DNA of 46,690 nt. Source: Bacteroidota bacterium. GTDB taxonomy: Bacteria > Bacteroidota > Bacteroidia > Bacteroidales > JACABE01. The DNA is taken from NCBI GenBank assembly GCA_013377005.1, contig JACABE010000018.1, forward strand, positions 28,753-75,442, read 5' to 3'. The translations under genes and the position numbers were made by a program. Positions 17,601 to 25,604 of the stretch are shown here, piece after piece. Numbering within the stretch: the stretch's first letter is position 1; each line of letters starts with the position of its first letter. Below the pieces are notes generated by a model, which made no database searches, was not told the DNA's origin, and saw only the letters and a list, made by a program, of their open reading frames with translations.

Positions 17601-18294
17601 TGCTGCTTTTGGTATATTTCCAGCTCATGTAATAGGTGATGATATTGAATTATTTAGTGATGTTAATAAATTAAAGAGCTTGTCTGTAATTCACTTTTTA
17701 AGAAATCAAGAAGTTAAAAAACCAGGTGTGCCTAATTTGTGTTTAGCAGATTTTATTTCACCGGCTGAGGTTAATAAAACAGATTATGTTGGATTATTTG
17801 CTGTAACTGCAGGATTGGGAATAGAAAAACATGTGGAAGAATTTAAAGTCAATGGTGATGAGTACAATTCTATCATGATAAAAATTTTAGCTGACCGCTT
17901 AGCCGAAGCGTTTACTGAAATATTACATCACAAAATACGAACAGAATTTTGGGCTTATTCAAAGGACGTTACTTTAACAATGGAAGAAATTCATAAAGGA
18001 AATTATATTGGTATTCGTCCAGCTCCAGGTTATCCTGCATGCCCCGAACATTCTGAAAAGCAAACTATTTTTAAAATTTTAGATGCAGAAAATAGTTTAG
18101 GGGTGATACTTACAGAAAGTTTTGCTATGTATCCGGTAGCATCTGTTAGTGGATATATGTTTGCAAATAATCAATCGCAGTATTTTAATGTTGGAAAAAT
18201 TGACGAAGTACAAGTAGCTGATTATGCAAAGAGAAAGAATATTACTTTTGAGCAGGCAGAAAAATTATTATCACCAAATTTAAATTATAAATAA
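14629..18294 (+). CDS. metH: Cobalamin-dependent methionine synthase
   Basis: The full-length four-module enzyme has 1221 residues. The homocysteine-binding domain (about 1-320) has [11 protein letters not shown] and the zinc ligands Cys241 (GLNCALG) and Cys304-Cys305 (GGCCGTT). The pterin-binding domain (about 345-610) has [17 protein letters not shown]. The cobalamin module (about 645-885) has the base-off loop GDVHDIGKN with His752 as the lower axial ligand. The SAM-dependent reactivation domain (about 900-1221) has [12 protein letters not shown]. It transfers methyl from methyltetrahydrofolate to homocysteine. I prefer ATG 14629; a GTG five codons upstream (14614) is also possible. An S-box riboswitch precedes it and metF follows with no gap. 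Confidence 0.97.
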   Translation: MIKKELEKRILILDGAMGTMIQRYKLQEKDYRGIRFADYPSDLKGNNDLLSITRQDVIQTIHEQYLKAGADIIETNTFNANRISMADYNMESLAFELNIESAKIARSVADKYTLLNPQKPRFVAGSIGPTNKTASMSPDVNNPAYRAVLFDDLVQAYKEQTSALIEGGVDLLLIETIFDTLNAKAALFAIEEVLKEKEMRLPVMVSGTITDASGRTLSGQTVEAFINSLSHIDLLSIGLNCALGAKEMRPYIEEIAHKARFYTSAYPNAGLPNQFGEYDETPEEMVLHIQDFIENGFVNIIGGCCGTTPEHIRLFSKAAEVAKPRHQLMLEHITKLSGLESLTIEKASNFINIGERTNVSGSKKFARLIREEKYEDALSVARQQVEAGAQVLDVNLDDAMLDSKKEMHTFLNLLATDPDIARIPIMIDSSKWEVIEAGLKCLQGKSIVNSISLKEGEADFVEKAKKIKQYGAAIIVMAFDEQGQAVTFERKTSICKRAYNILTQKLNFLPEDIIFDPNILTIATGIDEHNNYAIEFIKTVKWIKENLPFTKISGGISNLSFSFRGNDYIREAMHAAFLYHAIEAGMDMGIVNAGNLPIYDEIPKDLLKLVEDVILNRRKDATERLIAYAENNKNTETKEEKILEWRNLSVNDRLTHSLIKGITEFIDIDVEEARQGFDKALNVIEGPLMDGMNIVGDLFGKGKMFLPQVVKSARVMKKAVAVLLPYIEKENAGKISSSAGKVLLATVKGDVHDIGKNIVGVVMACNNFEVIDLGVMVPAEKIIQAAIDQKVDLVGLSGLITPSLEEMVHIAKEFERLKLNIPILIGGATTSKIHTAVKISPNYNSPVIYVKDASLSVGISANLLSDSTKETLINSINKEYQEIRETYQTTKLKRDAYISLEEARRNKLRINWVNQEIAKPKQIGVQYLLNYSLKEIAEYIDWTFFFHEWQINGKFPAIFSDPLKGNEAKKLYEDAQLLLNRIINEQMLTANAAFGIFPAHVIGDDIELFSDVNKLKSLSVIHFLRNQEVKKPGVPNLCLADFISPAEVNKTDYVGLFAVTAGLGIEKHVEEFKVNGDEYNSIMIKILADRLAEAFTEILHHKIRTEFWAYSKDVTLTMEEIHKGNYIGIRPAPGYPACPEHSEKQTIFKILDAENSLGVILTESFAMYPVASVSGYMFANNQSQYFNVGKIDEVQVADYAKRKNITFEQAEKLLSPNLNYK

Positions 18295-19248
18295 ATGAAC
18301 ATTACAGAAATACTAAATAACACAAATAAAACTTTGTTTTCGTTTGAATTGTTACCTCCATTAAAAGGTACAAATATTCAATTAATTTTTGATACCATCG
18401 ATCCTTTGATGGAATTTACTCCGCAATATATCAATGTTACTTATCATCGTGAAGAAGTAGTTTATAAAAAACATCCCAATGGTTTGTTAGAGCCAAGGGT
18501 AGTGAGAAAAAGACCCGGTACTGTTGGTATAGCTGCTGCTGTGATGAATAAATATAAAACACCCGTTGTTCCACATATAATTTGTGCCGGTTTTAATAAA
18601 GAGGAAACTGAAAATGGACTGATTGACTTAGATTTTCTTGGAATTGATAATGTTTTAGTTTTAAGAGGCGATGCCGATAAATCAATGGGTAAATTTATCC
18701 AAGAACCTGGTGGGCATGCTCATGCCATTGATTTACTCAAACAAATAATGAATATGAACAATGGGAAGTATATTGATAGTGATATAGAAAATTCTACACC
18801 AACAAATTTTATCTGTGGTGTAGCTGGTTATCCCGAAAAACATTGCGAAGCTCCAAATATGGAACTTGATTTGGAATTTTTAAAAGCAAAGATTGATGCA
18901 GGTGCACAGTATATTGTTACTCAAATGTTTTTTGATAATAAAAAATACTATAGTTTTGTAGAAAATTGTCGTAGAAAAGGAATAGATGTTCCAATTGTAC
19001 CTGGTATAAAGCCCATTTCGATAAAACCGCATTTGAGTGTATTGCCTCATACATTTCATATTGATTTGCCTCAAGAACTTACAAATGAAGTAATGAAGTG
19101 TAAAACTGATGCAGAAGTAAGAGCAGTTGGTGTTGAATGGAGTATTAAGCAATGTAAAGATTTATTAGCAAACAATGTTCCGATTATTCATTTTTATACA
19201 ATGGGAAAATCAGATAATATTGCTAAGATTGCTAAGGAAGTATATTAG
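18295..19248 (+). CDS. metF: 5,10-methylenetetrahydrofolate reductase
   Basis: A 317-residue FAD-dependent reductase of the MetF family. SFELLPPLKGTN lies near residues 17-28 and contains the catalytic glutamate position. NVTYHREE is the strand with the conserved Thr. NVLVLRGDAD (about 120-129) binds FAD, GVAGYPEKHCEAPN carries the substrate-site residues, and IVTQMFFDNKKYY is the conserved C-terminal motif. It makes the methyltetrahydrofolate that MetH uses. Its ATG directly follows the metH stop codon, so the two are translationally linked and both fall under the SAM riboswitch. Confidence 0.96.
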   Translation: MNITEILNNTNKTLFSFELLPPLKGTNIQLIFDTIDPLMEFTPQYINVTYHREEVVYKKHPNGLLEPRVVRKRPGTVGIAAAVMNKYKTPVVPHIICAGFNKEETENGLIDLDFLGIDNVLVLRGDADKSMGKFIQEPGGHAHAIDLLKQIMNMNNGKYIDSDIENSTPTNFICGVAGYPEKHCEAPNMELDLEFLKAKIDAGAQYIVTQMFFDNKKYYSFVENCRRKGIDVPIVPGIKPISIKPHLSVLPHTFHIDLPQELTNEVMKCKTDAEVRAVGVEWSIKQCKDLLANNVPIIHFYTMGKSDNIAKIAKEVY

Positions 19249-19359
19249 CTATTAAATATAAATGTATGACTAATTCTTTTCTGCTGTTTTAATATATTTA
19301 CTTTTTTATTTAACTGCTTTATAAATCAATTATTTACTAAATAATAACTAATCACAAAA

Positions 19360-20082
19360 ATGAAAGCAATGATATTTGCAGCGGGTTTAGGCTCTCGATT
19401 AAGGCCGCTTACTAATGATAAACCTAAAGCATTAGTAGAGTTGAATGGAGAACCGTTGATTTCAGGTGTTATTAAAAAGCTCGTTGCTGCAGGTGTTACC
19501 GAAATTGTTGTGAATTTGCATCATTTCGCCAACGAATTAAGGGATTATATTACCGGAAATAACTTTGGTGTTATCATACATTTTTCTGACGAAAGTCAAT
19601 TTTTATTTGATACAGGTGGTGGTTTGAAAAAAGCTGCCGGGTTTTTCGACGATGCACAGCCTTTTTATGCCTATAATGTAGATGTTTTGTCGAATATAGA
19701 TCTTAAATGCTTATATAACCAACATATTGCAAACAATGCTATAGCTACACTTGCTGTAAGAAACAGGAAAAGTTCCCGTTTTCTTTTGTTTGATAAAGAT
19801 AATCAATTATCTGGTTGGGAAAATATTCTCAGTAACGAAAGACGTTTAGTAAATATCAACAGAGAAGATTTGCATCCGTTTGCTTTTAGTGGCATACAAG
19901 TAATTGACCCCCAAATTTTTAATTTGATGGCAGAAGTAGGTAAGTTTTCTATTATTGATGTTTATCTGCGTATTGCAAAAACCGAAAGGATAAAGGCATG
20001 TATTCATGATGAAGATTATTGGTTCGATTTGGGAACCATCAAACAATTGGAAGAGGCTGAAAGATTTTTAAAATTGCATTAA
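19360..20082 (+). CDS. Sugar-1-phosphate nucleotidyltransferase (MurU/RmlA-like)
   Basis: This 240-residue protein is a short NTP-transferase. It has the N-terminal nucleotide loop (MIFAAGLGSRLRPLTNDKPK), the second conserved segment FDTGGGLKKA (about residues 84-93) and a catalytic Asp region (NVDVLSN, in place of the usual GD). The C-terminal DYWFDLGTIKQLEEA is the metal-binding WxDxGT-type motif. There is no extra C-terminal beta-helix. The nearest functional relatives I know are MurU (MurNAc-1-phosphate uridylyltransferase, cell-wall recycling) and mannose-1-phosphate guanylyltransferases. In Bacteroidota such genes often sit beside an AmgK-like kinase; none is present here, so the substrate stays open. 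Confidence 0.85.
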   Translation: MKAMIFAAGLGSRLRPLTNDKPKALVELNGEPLISGVIKKLVAAGVTEIVVNLHHFANELRDYITGNNFGVIIHFSDESQFLFDTGGGLKKAAGFFDDAQPFYAYNVDVLSNIDLKCLYNQHIANNAIATLAVRNRKSSRFLLFDKDNQLSGWENILSNERRLVNINREDLHPFAFSGIQVIDPQIFNLMAEVGKFSIIDVYLRIAKTERIKACIHDEDYWFDLGTIKQLEEAERFLKLH

Positions 20083-20133
20083 CCTATTAACTTGATTACA
20101 CTAATAGCGTTGTGTGATTTGAAATTAAATACG

Positions 20134-20232
20134 AAACCAGACAGGTTTTTAAAACCTGTCTGGTTTGAGAAGAATATTTGCTCTTGATAGCTTCAAATAA
20201 TTTAAGCTTAAACATTGACAGGTTTAACAACG
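20134..20232 (+). repeat. REP-like palindromic element, copy A
   Basis: A perfect hairpin at 20134-20166 has 15-bp arms AAACCAGACAGGTTT / AAACCTGTCTGGTTT and a TTA loop, followed by GAGAAGAAT. After about 40 bp comes TGACAGGTTTAACAACG (20216-20232). The first 42 bases are identical to copy B at 25487. A short outer inverted pair, GCGTTGT (20106-20112) with ACAACGC (20227-20233), would close a larger stem. It lies in the gap after the nucleotidyltransferase gene and could also act as a transcription barrier. Confidence 0.85.
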
Positions 20233-20344
20233 CCGTAAGGTTTAAATTAAAATAATCAGCATATTTTGTAAAAATAAATTTATCAACATTGTTTCTTTAC
20301 AAACCCTTTTTAGTTATTTTAGCAGAAAATAATTAAAACTCTAT

Positions 20345-21388
20345 ATGGCTGATTCAATACTTGATAAACGGAAAACAGATTTTCTCCTGAGGCACCCTGA
20401 ATTGGCTGTTAATCATATATGCAGATATTATCCTTTTAGTTTTGAAGAGTTAAAGGAATATGACAATGAACTTTTGTGGTGGAAAATAGATTTGAATCAT
20501 TACATCCCATGGTCTTATGAAATCATTGATTATTTTATTGACAAGTTTGATTTCAATGGTAAAAATGAATATTACGGACCCGGTTTCTTTTGTCTGAACT
20601 ATGGATTGCCATGGAGTATTGAATTTATTAAACGTTATGAGACACTATGGGACTGGAATATATTGATGTATAATCTAAAACTCAGAAGAAATCCTGAGAT
20701 ATATGAATATATGCAGCAAACTTATCTCAAATATACTACCCCAAAAGATGTAAAACAAGCAAATAAAATAAAAAGTTTTGGTGGAAGCGATTATGATTTA
20801 AGGGAAAATTACCCAGAAATTGACAATTTTATCTTTACATCAGAGTCATTGTGGCATGGGAAACCATATACGACATGGGAAGAAGTAGAAAACGATACTC
20901 CCATCGATTGGGATGAAATCAGTAAAAACAGTTTTTTGCCCTGGAGCATCGAAATCATAGACAAATATAAATATTCTTTGAATTTTAGAAATTTGTGCTG
21001 GAATCATGGTGTACCCTGGTCAACGGAATTGATTTTTAAATTCTTTGTCAGATTTCAGGAAAGTGCAATTTTAGGCTGCGATGAAGATACAACAAATAAA
21101 AATCAATTTTTGGGAATATTGAATCATAACCCATGCTTTCCATGGAATATGAAAAATATCCGAGAACTGGAAGATTATATTCCTTTTGACGAATTGTCAT
21201 TTAATTATTATGCAGAATGGAGTATTGATTTACTTGAATATTACGAAGACAAATGGGATTATCCGAACATGGTCTCTAATCAGGGCATAATCCCAAAAGC
21301 TTTTCCCGAACTCAGTCAATTTGAGGTTATGAAAGAACTCTGGCTTGAAATATTGAAACGCAAACGCAATGCTAAACAAAAATTGTAA
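20345..21388 (+). CDS. PWS-repeat protein of unknown function
   Basis: A 347-residue soluble protein, rich in Trp, Tyr and Asp, is built on a repeated motif of the form PWSxEhIxxYxxxhDW. Copies start at residues 55, 89, 199 and 224, with weaker ones at 266 (PWNMKNI) and 291 (EWSIDLL). Each is followed by a short acidic/aromatic stretch such as DKFDFNG, TLWDWNIL or DKWDYPNM. I have seen such Trp-rich repeats in hypothetical proteins of Bacteroidota but know no function. No signal peptide or membrane helix is visible. Base composition matches the housekeeping genes, unlike the three genes that follow. It is the first gene after REP copy A. Confidence 0.7.
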   Translation: MADSILDKRKTDFLLRHPELAVNHICRYYPFSFEELKEYDNELLWWKIDLNHYIPWSYEIIDYFIDKFDFNGKNEYYGPGFFCLNYGLPWSIEFIKRYETLWDWNILMYNLKLRRNPEIYEYMQQTYLKYTTPKDVKQANKIKSFGGSDYDLRENYPEIDNFIFTSESLWHGKPYTTWEEVENDTPIDWDEISKNSFLPWSIEIIDKYKYSLNFRNLCWNHGVPWSTELIFKFFVRFQESAILGCDEDTTNKNQFLGILNHNPCFPWNMKNIRELEDYIPFDELSFNYYAEWSIDLLEYYEDKWDYPNMVSNQGIIPKAFPELSQFEVMKELWLEILKRKRNAKQKL

Positions 21389-21607
21389 CAATTGGCTATA
21401 AGCTTTCCTGCAAAATTTTTATAAAGCTTAGGTTTAGGGTAAAGGATGGGTTATTTTTGTAGATATTTAACTAAAAATGTCTAATTTTATTAATTTAAAA
21501 ATTGGGAAACAATATTTTAATCTTTATCCTAGTAAAAAATTATATCGAATTAACAGATAGATAAATCTATAGACTTATTTGTTAGAATATTTTAAATAAT
21601 CAAAATC

Positions 21608-22105
21608 ATGATAAATAAATCATTTATTGAACAATTTGGCAAAATTAAACATAGTATAACTGAAGATGAAGTAACAGAATTTATTAAGGAATGGGAAATT
21701 AACCATCCTATAATTATTAATGAAAAGAAATTATTTTTCATAGGAAGATTTGGAGAAGAATATAATGAATTTTCCAAATATCTTTTCACTTTAAAGCCCT
21801 ATAAAACTAATGAAGAAATAACTGAGCTAGTGAAAAAAAGTTATGATAAAGAAATTGAAAATCAAATAGAATCATATAAAATTTTAAAAAATGAAATTAC
21901 CATTCCTAATAAAATTCAACAGAAAGGGACTCAAACGAAAGAAAATTTAGTGTTTATTATAACAATAACAGTTTGTATAGTATCTTTCCTTTTTTCTTGT
22001 TGGATATTTAAAGCTATTCTTTATAAAGCAATAATTTTTGTTGGTATATTTGTTTTAGCATTTATTATATTATACATGATATCTATGTTTGAAAAAGATA
22101 AATAA
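21608..22105 (+). CDS. Unknown protein with two C-terminal membrane helices
   Basis: This 165-residue protein has a soluble, charged N-terminal part of about 115 residues with IGRFGEEYNEFSKYLFTL near the middle. Two close hydrophobic helices follow: VFIITITVCIVSFLFSCWIF (about 115-134) and AIIFVGIFVLAFIILYMISM (about 141-160). It ends in FEKDK. The N-terminal part would be cytoplasmic if the basic/acidic tail stays inside. No family is recognised. The gene is strikingly AT-rich; for example 21841-21900 has only 8 G or C in 60, against about one third elsewhere. It belongs to the AT-rich middle of the accessory island. Confidence 0.6.
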   Translation: MINKSFIEQFGKIKHSITEDEVTEFIKEWEINHPIIINEKKLFFIGRFGEEYNEFSKYLFTLKPYKTNEEITELVKKSYDKEIENQIESYKILKNEITIPNKIQQKGTQTKENLVFIITITVCIVSFLFSCWIFKAILYKAIIFVGIFVLAFIILYMISMFEKDK

Positions 22106-22275
22106 AATTAATTATTTCAAAAACTCGACTAATCACATAAATAATATGGTCAAATGTAGAATTAATTTCGTAAAAGACAAAAATCATTCATTACAAATTA
22201 AGTAAACATAAGAATTATAATCTTCTATATCAAATTATAAAATTTATTGCAAATTATCTTAATAAAAAATCATTG

Positions 22276-23382
22276 ATGAATTTATTAGAAAACTTAATAA
22301 AATATGAGGCTGAAATCAAAAATCACAATGCAAATATTGATGATGGATTTGAACTCAATTTCTCTCATAATTTAAAAATGCCTGTATCTAATAGGGAAAT
22401 TTTTCAAATAGATGTTGAAATAATTATTGGCGATTATTCATTTTATACAAAAATGAATAAAGTTTTTATTCATCAGATAGGAAAAAGGATTTATGATGAA
22501 GAATATGGCAATGAATATTTGCCATTATTTCACCAATGGGTAGAAGATTTTAATAATGATACTGAAAGTTTTAAAAAGAGAATTAAACAAGTATTTAAAA
22601 ATAACTCTTTAATTATTAAATATTTTGAAACAAATAAGAAAATGATTTATGGTATTGTTTCCGATAAATTTGAGGTTACAAATCAGCTTGATTTTCGAAA
22701 AAGATTTATTGAAGTTGCTCAAGAAAGAGGTGTTATTGATATTGAAAGTCCAACAATGTATCAAGTTACATCCAGTAAATATAGCCAAATAAAAGAATAT
22801 TTTAAGTTTGAAACAGATAATTCACAAGTGCAATTAAGTTGTGGAATTGTATATGGTCTAAATAATGGCTATGGTGCATATACAGTTCATTGGATAAGGG
22901 AATATAAAGAATCCAAAACTTGGTTTAGTCCTATTAAAAGTAGTAAACAGGATTACAAATGGCGTAACAACCCAAAGTTTCATGATGAAAGTTCAAAAGT
23001 CGAAATGATCAAATTTGTTGATTTTATTATTGATCAAGGAATTACACATAGTAAGTTTATTGAAGAAAAAGTTAAAATTGCACAGGAAAATCCGATAAAT
23101 GTTTTAGATATGAATACATTTTTAAAACTTCTTAAAGTTGCCGAAGCAACAAAAGTGAGAATAAAAGATCAATTTAGTGAGGAGGTTTTAAAAAAAGGAA
23201 ATACAGAATTTTCATTTAGTGAAAGCATTAGAAATATTGGTACTTTTGATAAATATACAGGAAAAGCAACTAAAAGATTACTAATTGAAACTGGTACAAG
23301 AATAATAGAAGAAGATGGTATAAAAGCATTAATTTCAGAAGATTTAGAGTTTTCCATAAAAGGAGATTATGATTGGTATTAG
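22276..23382 (+). CDS. Unknown 368-residue protein (distant DUF932-like look)
   Basis: This soluble protein has no signal peptide or membrane segment. Residues about 120-215 read like the middle of DUF932 (phage/plasmid-related) proteins: YGIVSDKFEVTNQLDF, then VQLSCGIVYGLNNGYGAYTV. This is an impression from memory, not an established match. The C-terminal 90 residues are helical and charged (FLKLLKVAEATKVRIKDQFS). I start at ATG 22276; a TTG one codon upstream is less likely. It is AT-rich like its neighbours and stands 170 bp after the membrane protein gene and 265 bp before the DUF2971 gene, so it is probably not a tight operon. Confidence 0.6.
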   Translation: MNLLENLIKYEAEIKNHNANIDDGFELNFSHNLKMPVSNREIFQIDVEIIIGDYSFYTKMNKVFIHQIGKRIYDEEYGNEYLPLFHQWVEDFNNDTESFKKRIKQVFKNNSLIIKYFETNKKMIYGIVSDKFEVTNQLDFRKRFIEVAQERGVIDIESPTMYQVTSSKYSQIKEYFKFETDNSQVQLSCGIVYGLNNGYGAYTVHWIREYKESKTWFSPIKSSKQDYKWRNNPKFHDESSKVEMIKFVDFIIDQGITHSKFIEEKVKIAQENPINVLDMNTFLKLLKVAEATKVRIKDQFSEEVLKKGNTEFSFSESIRNIGTFDKYTGKATKRLLIETGTRIIEEDGIKALISEDLEFSIKGDYDWY

Positions 23383-23647
23383 TAAATTGAAATATATACA
23401 AATTAAAAAGATATGAAAATAATCAATACATTGAAATAGAGAATTCAGAAATTCTTACATTAAAATATGTTTTAAACTGATAGGATTAGAGAATAAAATT
23501 TAATTAAAAAAATCAGATAATATTATAACTTATTTTAATAATTAATCTGATCATATATTGAGTTCAATACTTAGTTTTTTTACCAAGATACATTAGAGGG
23601 CTAGATCATTAATAATAATTTTATAGAAAATAATAAACCAAATAATT

Positions 23648-24676
23648 ATGGAAAAATATGGCTGGCAATATAATATAACAGGTGATCAAAGCAATCTGAA
23701 AATGGAAGTAATTCCACCTAAAGATAAAATAAAGCCTTTACCTGAAACACTTTTTAAAATTTATCCACTGAACTCATATTCAATAGATGCTCTATTAAAT
23801 TCATATATTTACGGCTCACATCCAAGTGAATTCAATGATTTGTTTGATTGTCATAAAGATTTGATAGAATATGATGATATTACAGTAATAAGAAAAATTT
23901 TGTCTATGAAATTAGGCGAAAATCATGAATTTTTATTGCGTTTTGATAAAGAAGAAAATATAAAACTTTTTGGGATTGAACTTTTTTATCTTTTATTATA
24001 TAGTACATTTGGCATATATTGCATGTCAGATGATATTAATAATATTACAATTTGGTCAAATTATTGTAATCATAATGGTTTTGCCGTAGAATTTGAAATT
24101 GAAAAATTAAAATCTGATTTAGTAAATAATGGCTACAAACCATTTGGACCATTTCAAGTTAACTACCAAAATGAAATAGAAAAGGTATCATTAATAAAAA
24201 ATCTGTCAGAATCAATTCCTTACCAAACAAATATTAAATCAAAAAGTTGGGAAAATGATAATGAATGGAGATTGCTTATTGAGTCACTATATAAACCGTT
24301 AGAAATACCCGAAAAAGAAATAGATAAATTGATATTACCAAAAGAATTTGAACACTTAGAAAACCCGATTAAATTGTTGAAATGCATTAAAACTGAAAAA
24401 CGAAAATTCAATATTACTATTAATTCTATAAGAAGTATCAGGTTGAGTTTAGATTTCTTTAAAAAAGAAGTGTTAAATAGAATTATTGAAAATGATTCAG
24501 AAGTTATTGTTAATCTAAAAGATGGAAATAAAATTTGTGTGTTAAATTTTATTTTTGAGCATTCAATAGATTTATATATATCATTACCCAACAACCAAAA
24601 GTTTCAAATTGATTTTGAGAGATATGAAATTGAGAAGATCAAATTAAATGAATTTAAATTGACAAAAATAAAATAA
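23648..24676 (+). CDS. DUF2971 family protein
   Basis: A 342-residue protein whose first half fits DUF2971. LFKIYPLNSYSIDALLNS is followed by the family landmark SEFNDLFDC (about residues 60-68). IYCMSDDINNITIWSNYCNH (about 123-142) corresponds to the usual CFS...MWSHYA motif, and GFAVEFE follows. WENDNEWRLL (about 201-210) is the conserved downstream segment (K/S..W..E.EWR). DUF2971 has no settled function and often occurs in mobile or defence-like gene neighbourhoods. The last 120 residues are outside the family core and unknown to me. The gene is AT-rich, and a 45-codon ORF begins 6 bp after its stop. Confidence 0.8.
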   Translation: MEKYGWQYNITGDQSNLKMEVIPPKDKIKPLPETLFKIYPLNSYSIDALLNSYIYGSHPSEFNDLFDCHKDLIEYDDITVIRKILSMKLGENHEFLLRFDKEENIKLFGIELFYLLLYSTFGIYCMSDDINNITIWSNYCNHNGFAVEFEIEKLKSDLVNNGYKPFGPFQVNYQNEIEKVSLIKNLSESIPYQTNIKSKSWENDNEWRLLIESLYKPLEIPEKEIDKLILPKEFEHLENPIKLLKCIKTEKRKFNITINSIRSIRLSLDFFKKEVLNRIIENDSEVIVNLKDGNKICVLNFIFEHSIDLYISLPNNQKFQIDFERYEIEKIKLNEFKLTKIK

Positions 24677-24682
24677 ATATAA

Positions 24683-24820
24683 ATGGAAGATATAGATAAA
24701 AATGAGAAAGTTAATGTTGCAATAAATGGTCATATTGCAGATTTTTTAATAAAATTAAACAATTTTAAATCAATTGATGAAGCTATTACATTTACAGAAA
24801 TTTTAATTAATGCTAAATAA
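24683..24820 (+). CDS. 45-residue ORF downstream of the DUF2971 gene
   Basis: The ATG at 24683 begins a clean 45-codon frame ending at TAA 24818-24820, only 6 bp after the DUF2971 stop. The product is acidic then amphipathic (MEDIDKNEKVNVAINGHI..., ending in ILINAK), with no membrane helix. Its spacing suggests it is translated with the DUF2971 gene. It could be a small partner protein or the remnant of a longer gene; I do not recognise it. Confidence 0.4.
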   Translation: MEDIDKNEKVNVAINGHIADFLIKLNNFKSIDEAITFTEILINAK

Positions 24821-24834
24821 TTAACCCAACTCAA

Positions 24835-25470
24835 ATGATACCAGGTCTTTATTATTTTTTTGAATGTCCACATTGTGGCTATCAGCTTAAAAAAGGGAGT
24901 TTTGCCTCGGCTAACACTTTTGGAGCTAAATTGTATTCCGATTTAAAACGGCTGGCACCCGATTGTACTGAATATCCAATTATTTCAAGATGCAAAAATT
25001 GTTATCAGATTTTCTGGCTCATGGATTCCAATCTTATAACAGAAAGTGATGATGATGATCTTTGGCTCATTAAAAACAAGAAAAAAGTAGAAGATGCCGA
25101 ATTTCTGGATGTGTACGATTATTTTGAAGCACTGGAAATGAAACTTTCAAATAATATTGAAGATGAAGTCTATCTCAGAAATAATATTCTCTGGTGTTTT
25201 AATGACAGGATACGTGATGCAGAAGTATACTCTGATTCAAAAGCCGATATGATAATTTGGAGGCAAAACTTAAACAGACTGATTGAGATTCTAGATTATA
25301 CTAATATAGATCAGAGAATATTGATGGCAGAGTTATATAGAAATCTCGGAAATTTCGAAAAATGTATTGCATTAATTGAAAGTATCGAACCTGAAGATTA
25401 TGCTTGGTTAAAAGAAAAATATATCAATGAATGTAGTAAGAAAAATAAAATGGTTTTCTTGCTCTATTAG
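24835..25470 (+). CDS. Zinc-ribbon protein with TPR-like C-terminus, function unknown
   Basis: This 211-residue protein opens with a four-cysteine zinc ribbon split by about 40 residues: Cys11 and Cys14 (ECPHCGY), then Cys53 and Cys56 (RCKNCYQIFW). The C-terminal half is helical, and residues about 165-205 (QRILMAELYRNLGNFEKCIA) look like one or two TPR units. No signal peptide. Its base composition (21 G or C in 24841-24900) is close to the genome average and unlike the AT-rich genes just upstream. It may therefore share origin with the PWS-repeat gene rather than with the genes between. REP copy B begins 16 bp after its stop. Confidence 0.65.
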   Translation: MIPGLYYFFECPHCGYQLKKGSFASANTFGAKLYSDLKRLAPDCTEYPIISRCKNCYQIFWLMDSNLITESDDDDLWLIKNKKKVEDAEFLDVYDYFEALEMKLSNNIEDEVYLRNNILWCFNDRIRDAEVYSDSKADMIIWRQNLNRLIEILDYTNIDQRILMAELYRNLGNFEKCIALIESIEPEDYAWLKEKYINECSKKNKMVFLLY

Positions 25471-25486
25471 GCATTTAAAATTGTCT

Positions 25487-25592
25487 AAACCAGACAGGTT
25501 TTTAAAACCTGTCTGGTTTGAGAAGAATGCATAGCAGCTGACAGCATTATAAGAAAAAGGAAAACAATAAAAGTTGTCAGGTTTAAGCAACG
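25487..25592 (+). repeat. REP-like palindromic element, copy B (upstream of the RAYT gene)
   Basis: A perfect hairpin at 25487-25519 is followed by GAGAAGAAT; the 42 bases 25487-25528 are identical to copy A. A second part, GTCAGGTTTAAGCAACG at 25576-25592, matches the 3' part of copy A apart from single-base changes. It ends 12 bp before the transposase start codon, so it could form in the transposase mRNA leader. Confidence 0.85.
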
Positions 25593-25604
25593 AAAAAAAT
25601 AAAT

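Noticed and set aside
22276-23382. Firm DUF932 assignment
   Set aside because: The likeness rests on short segments remembered from the family; key conserved positions could not be verified by eye.
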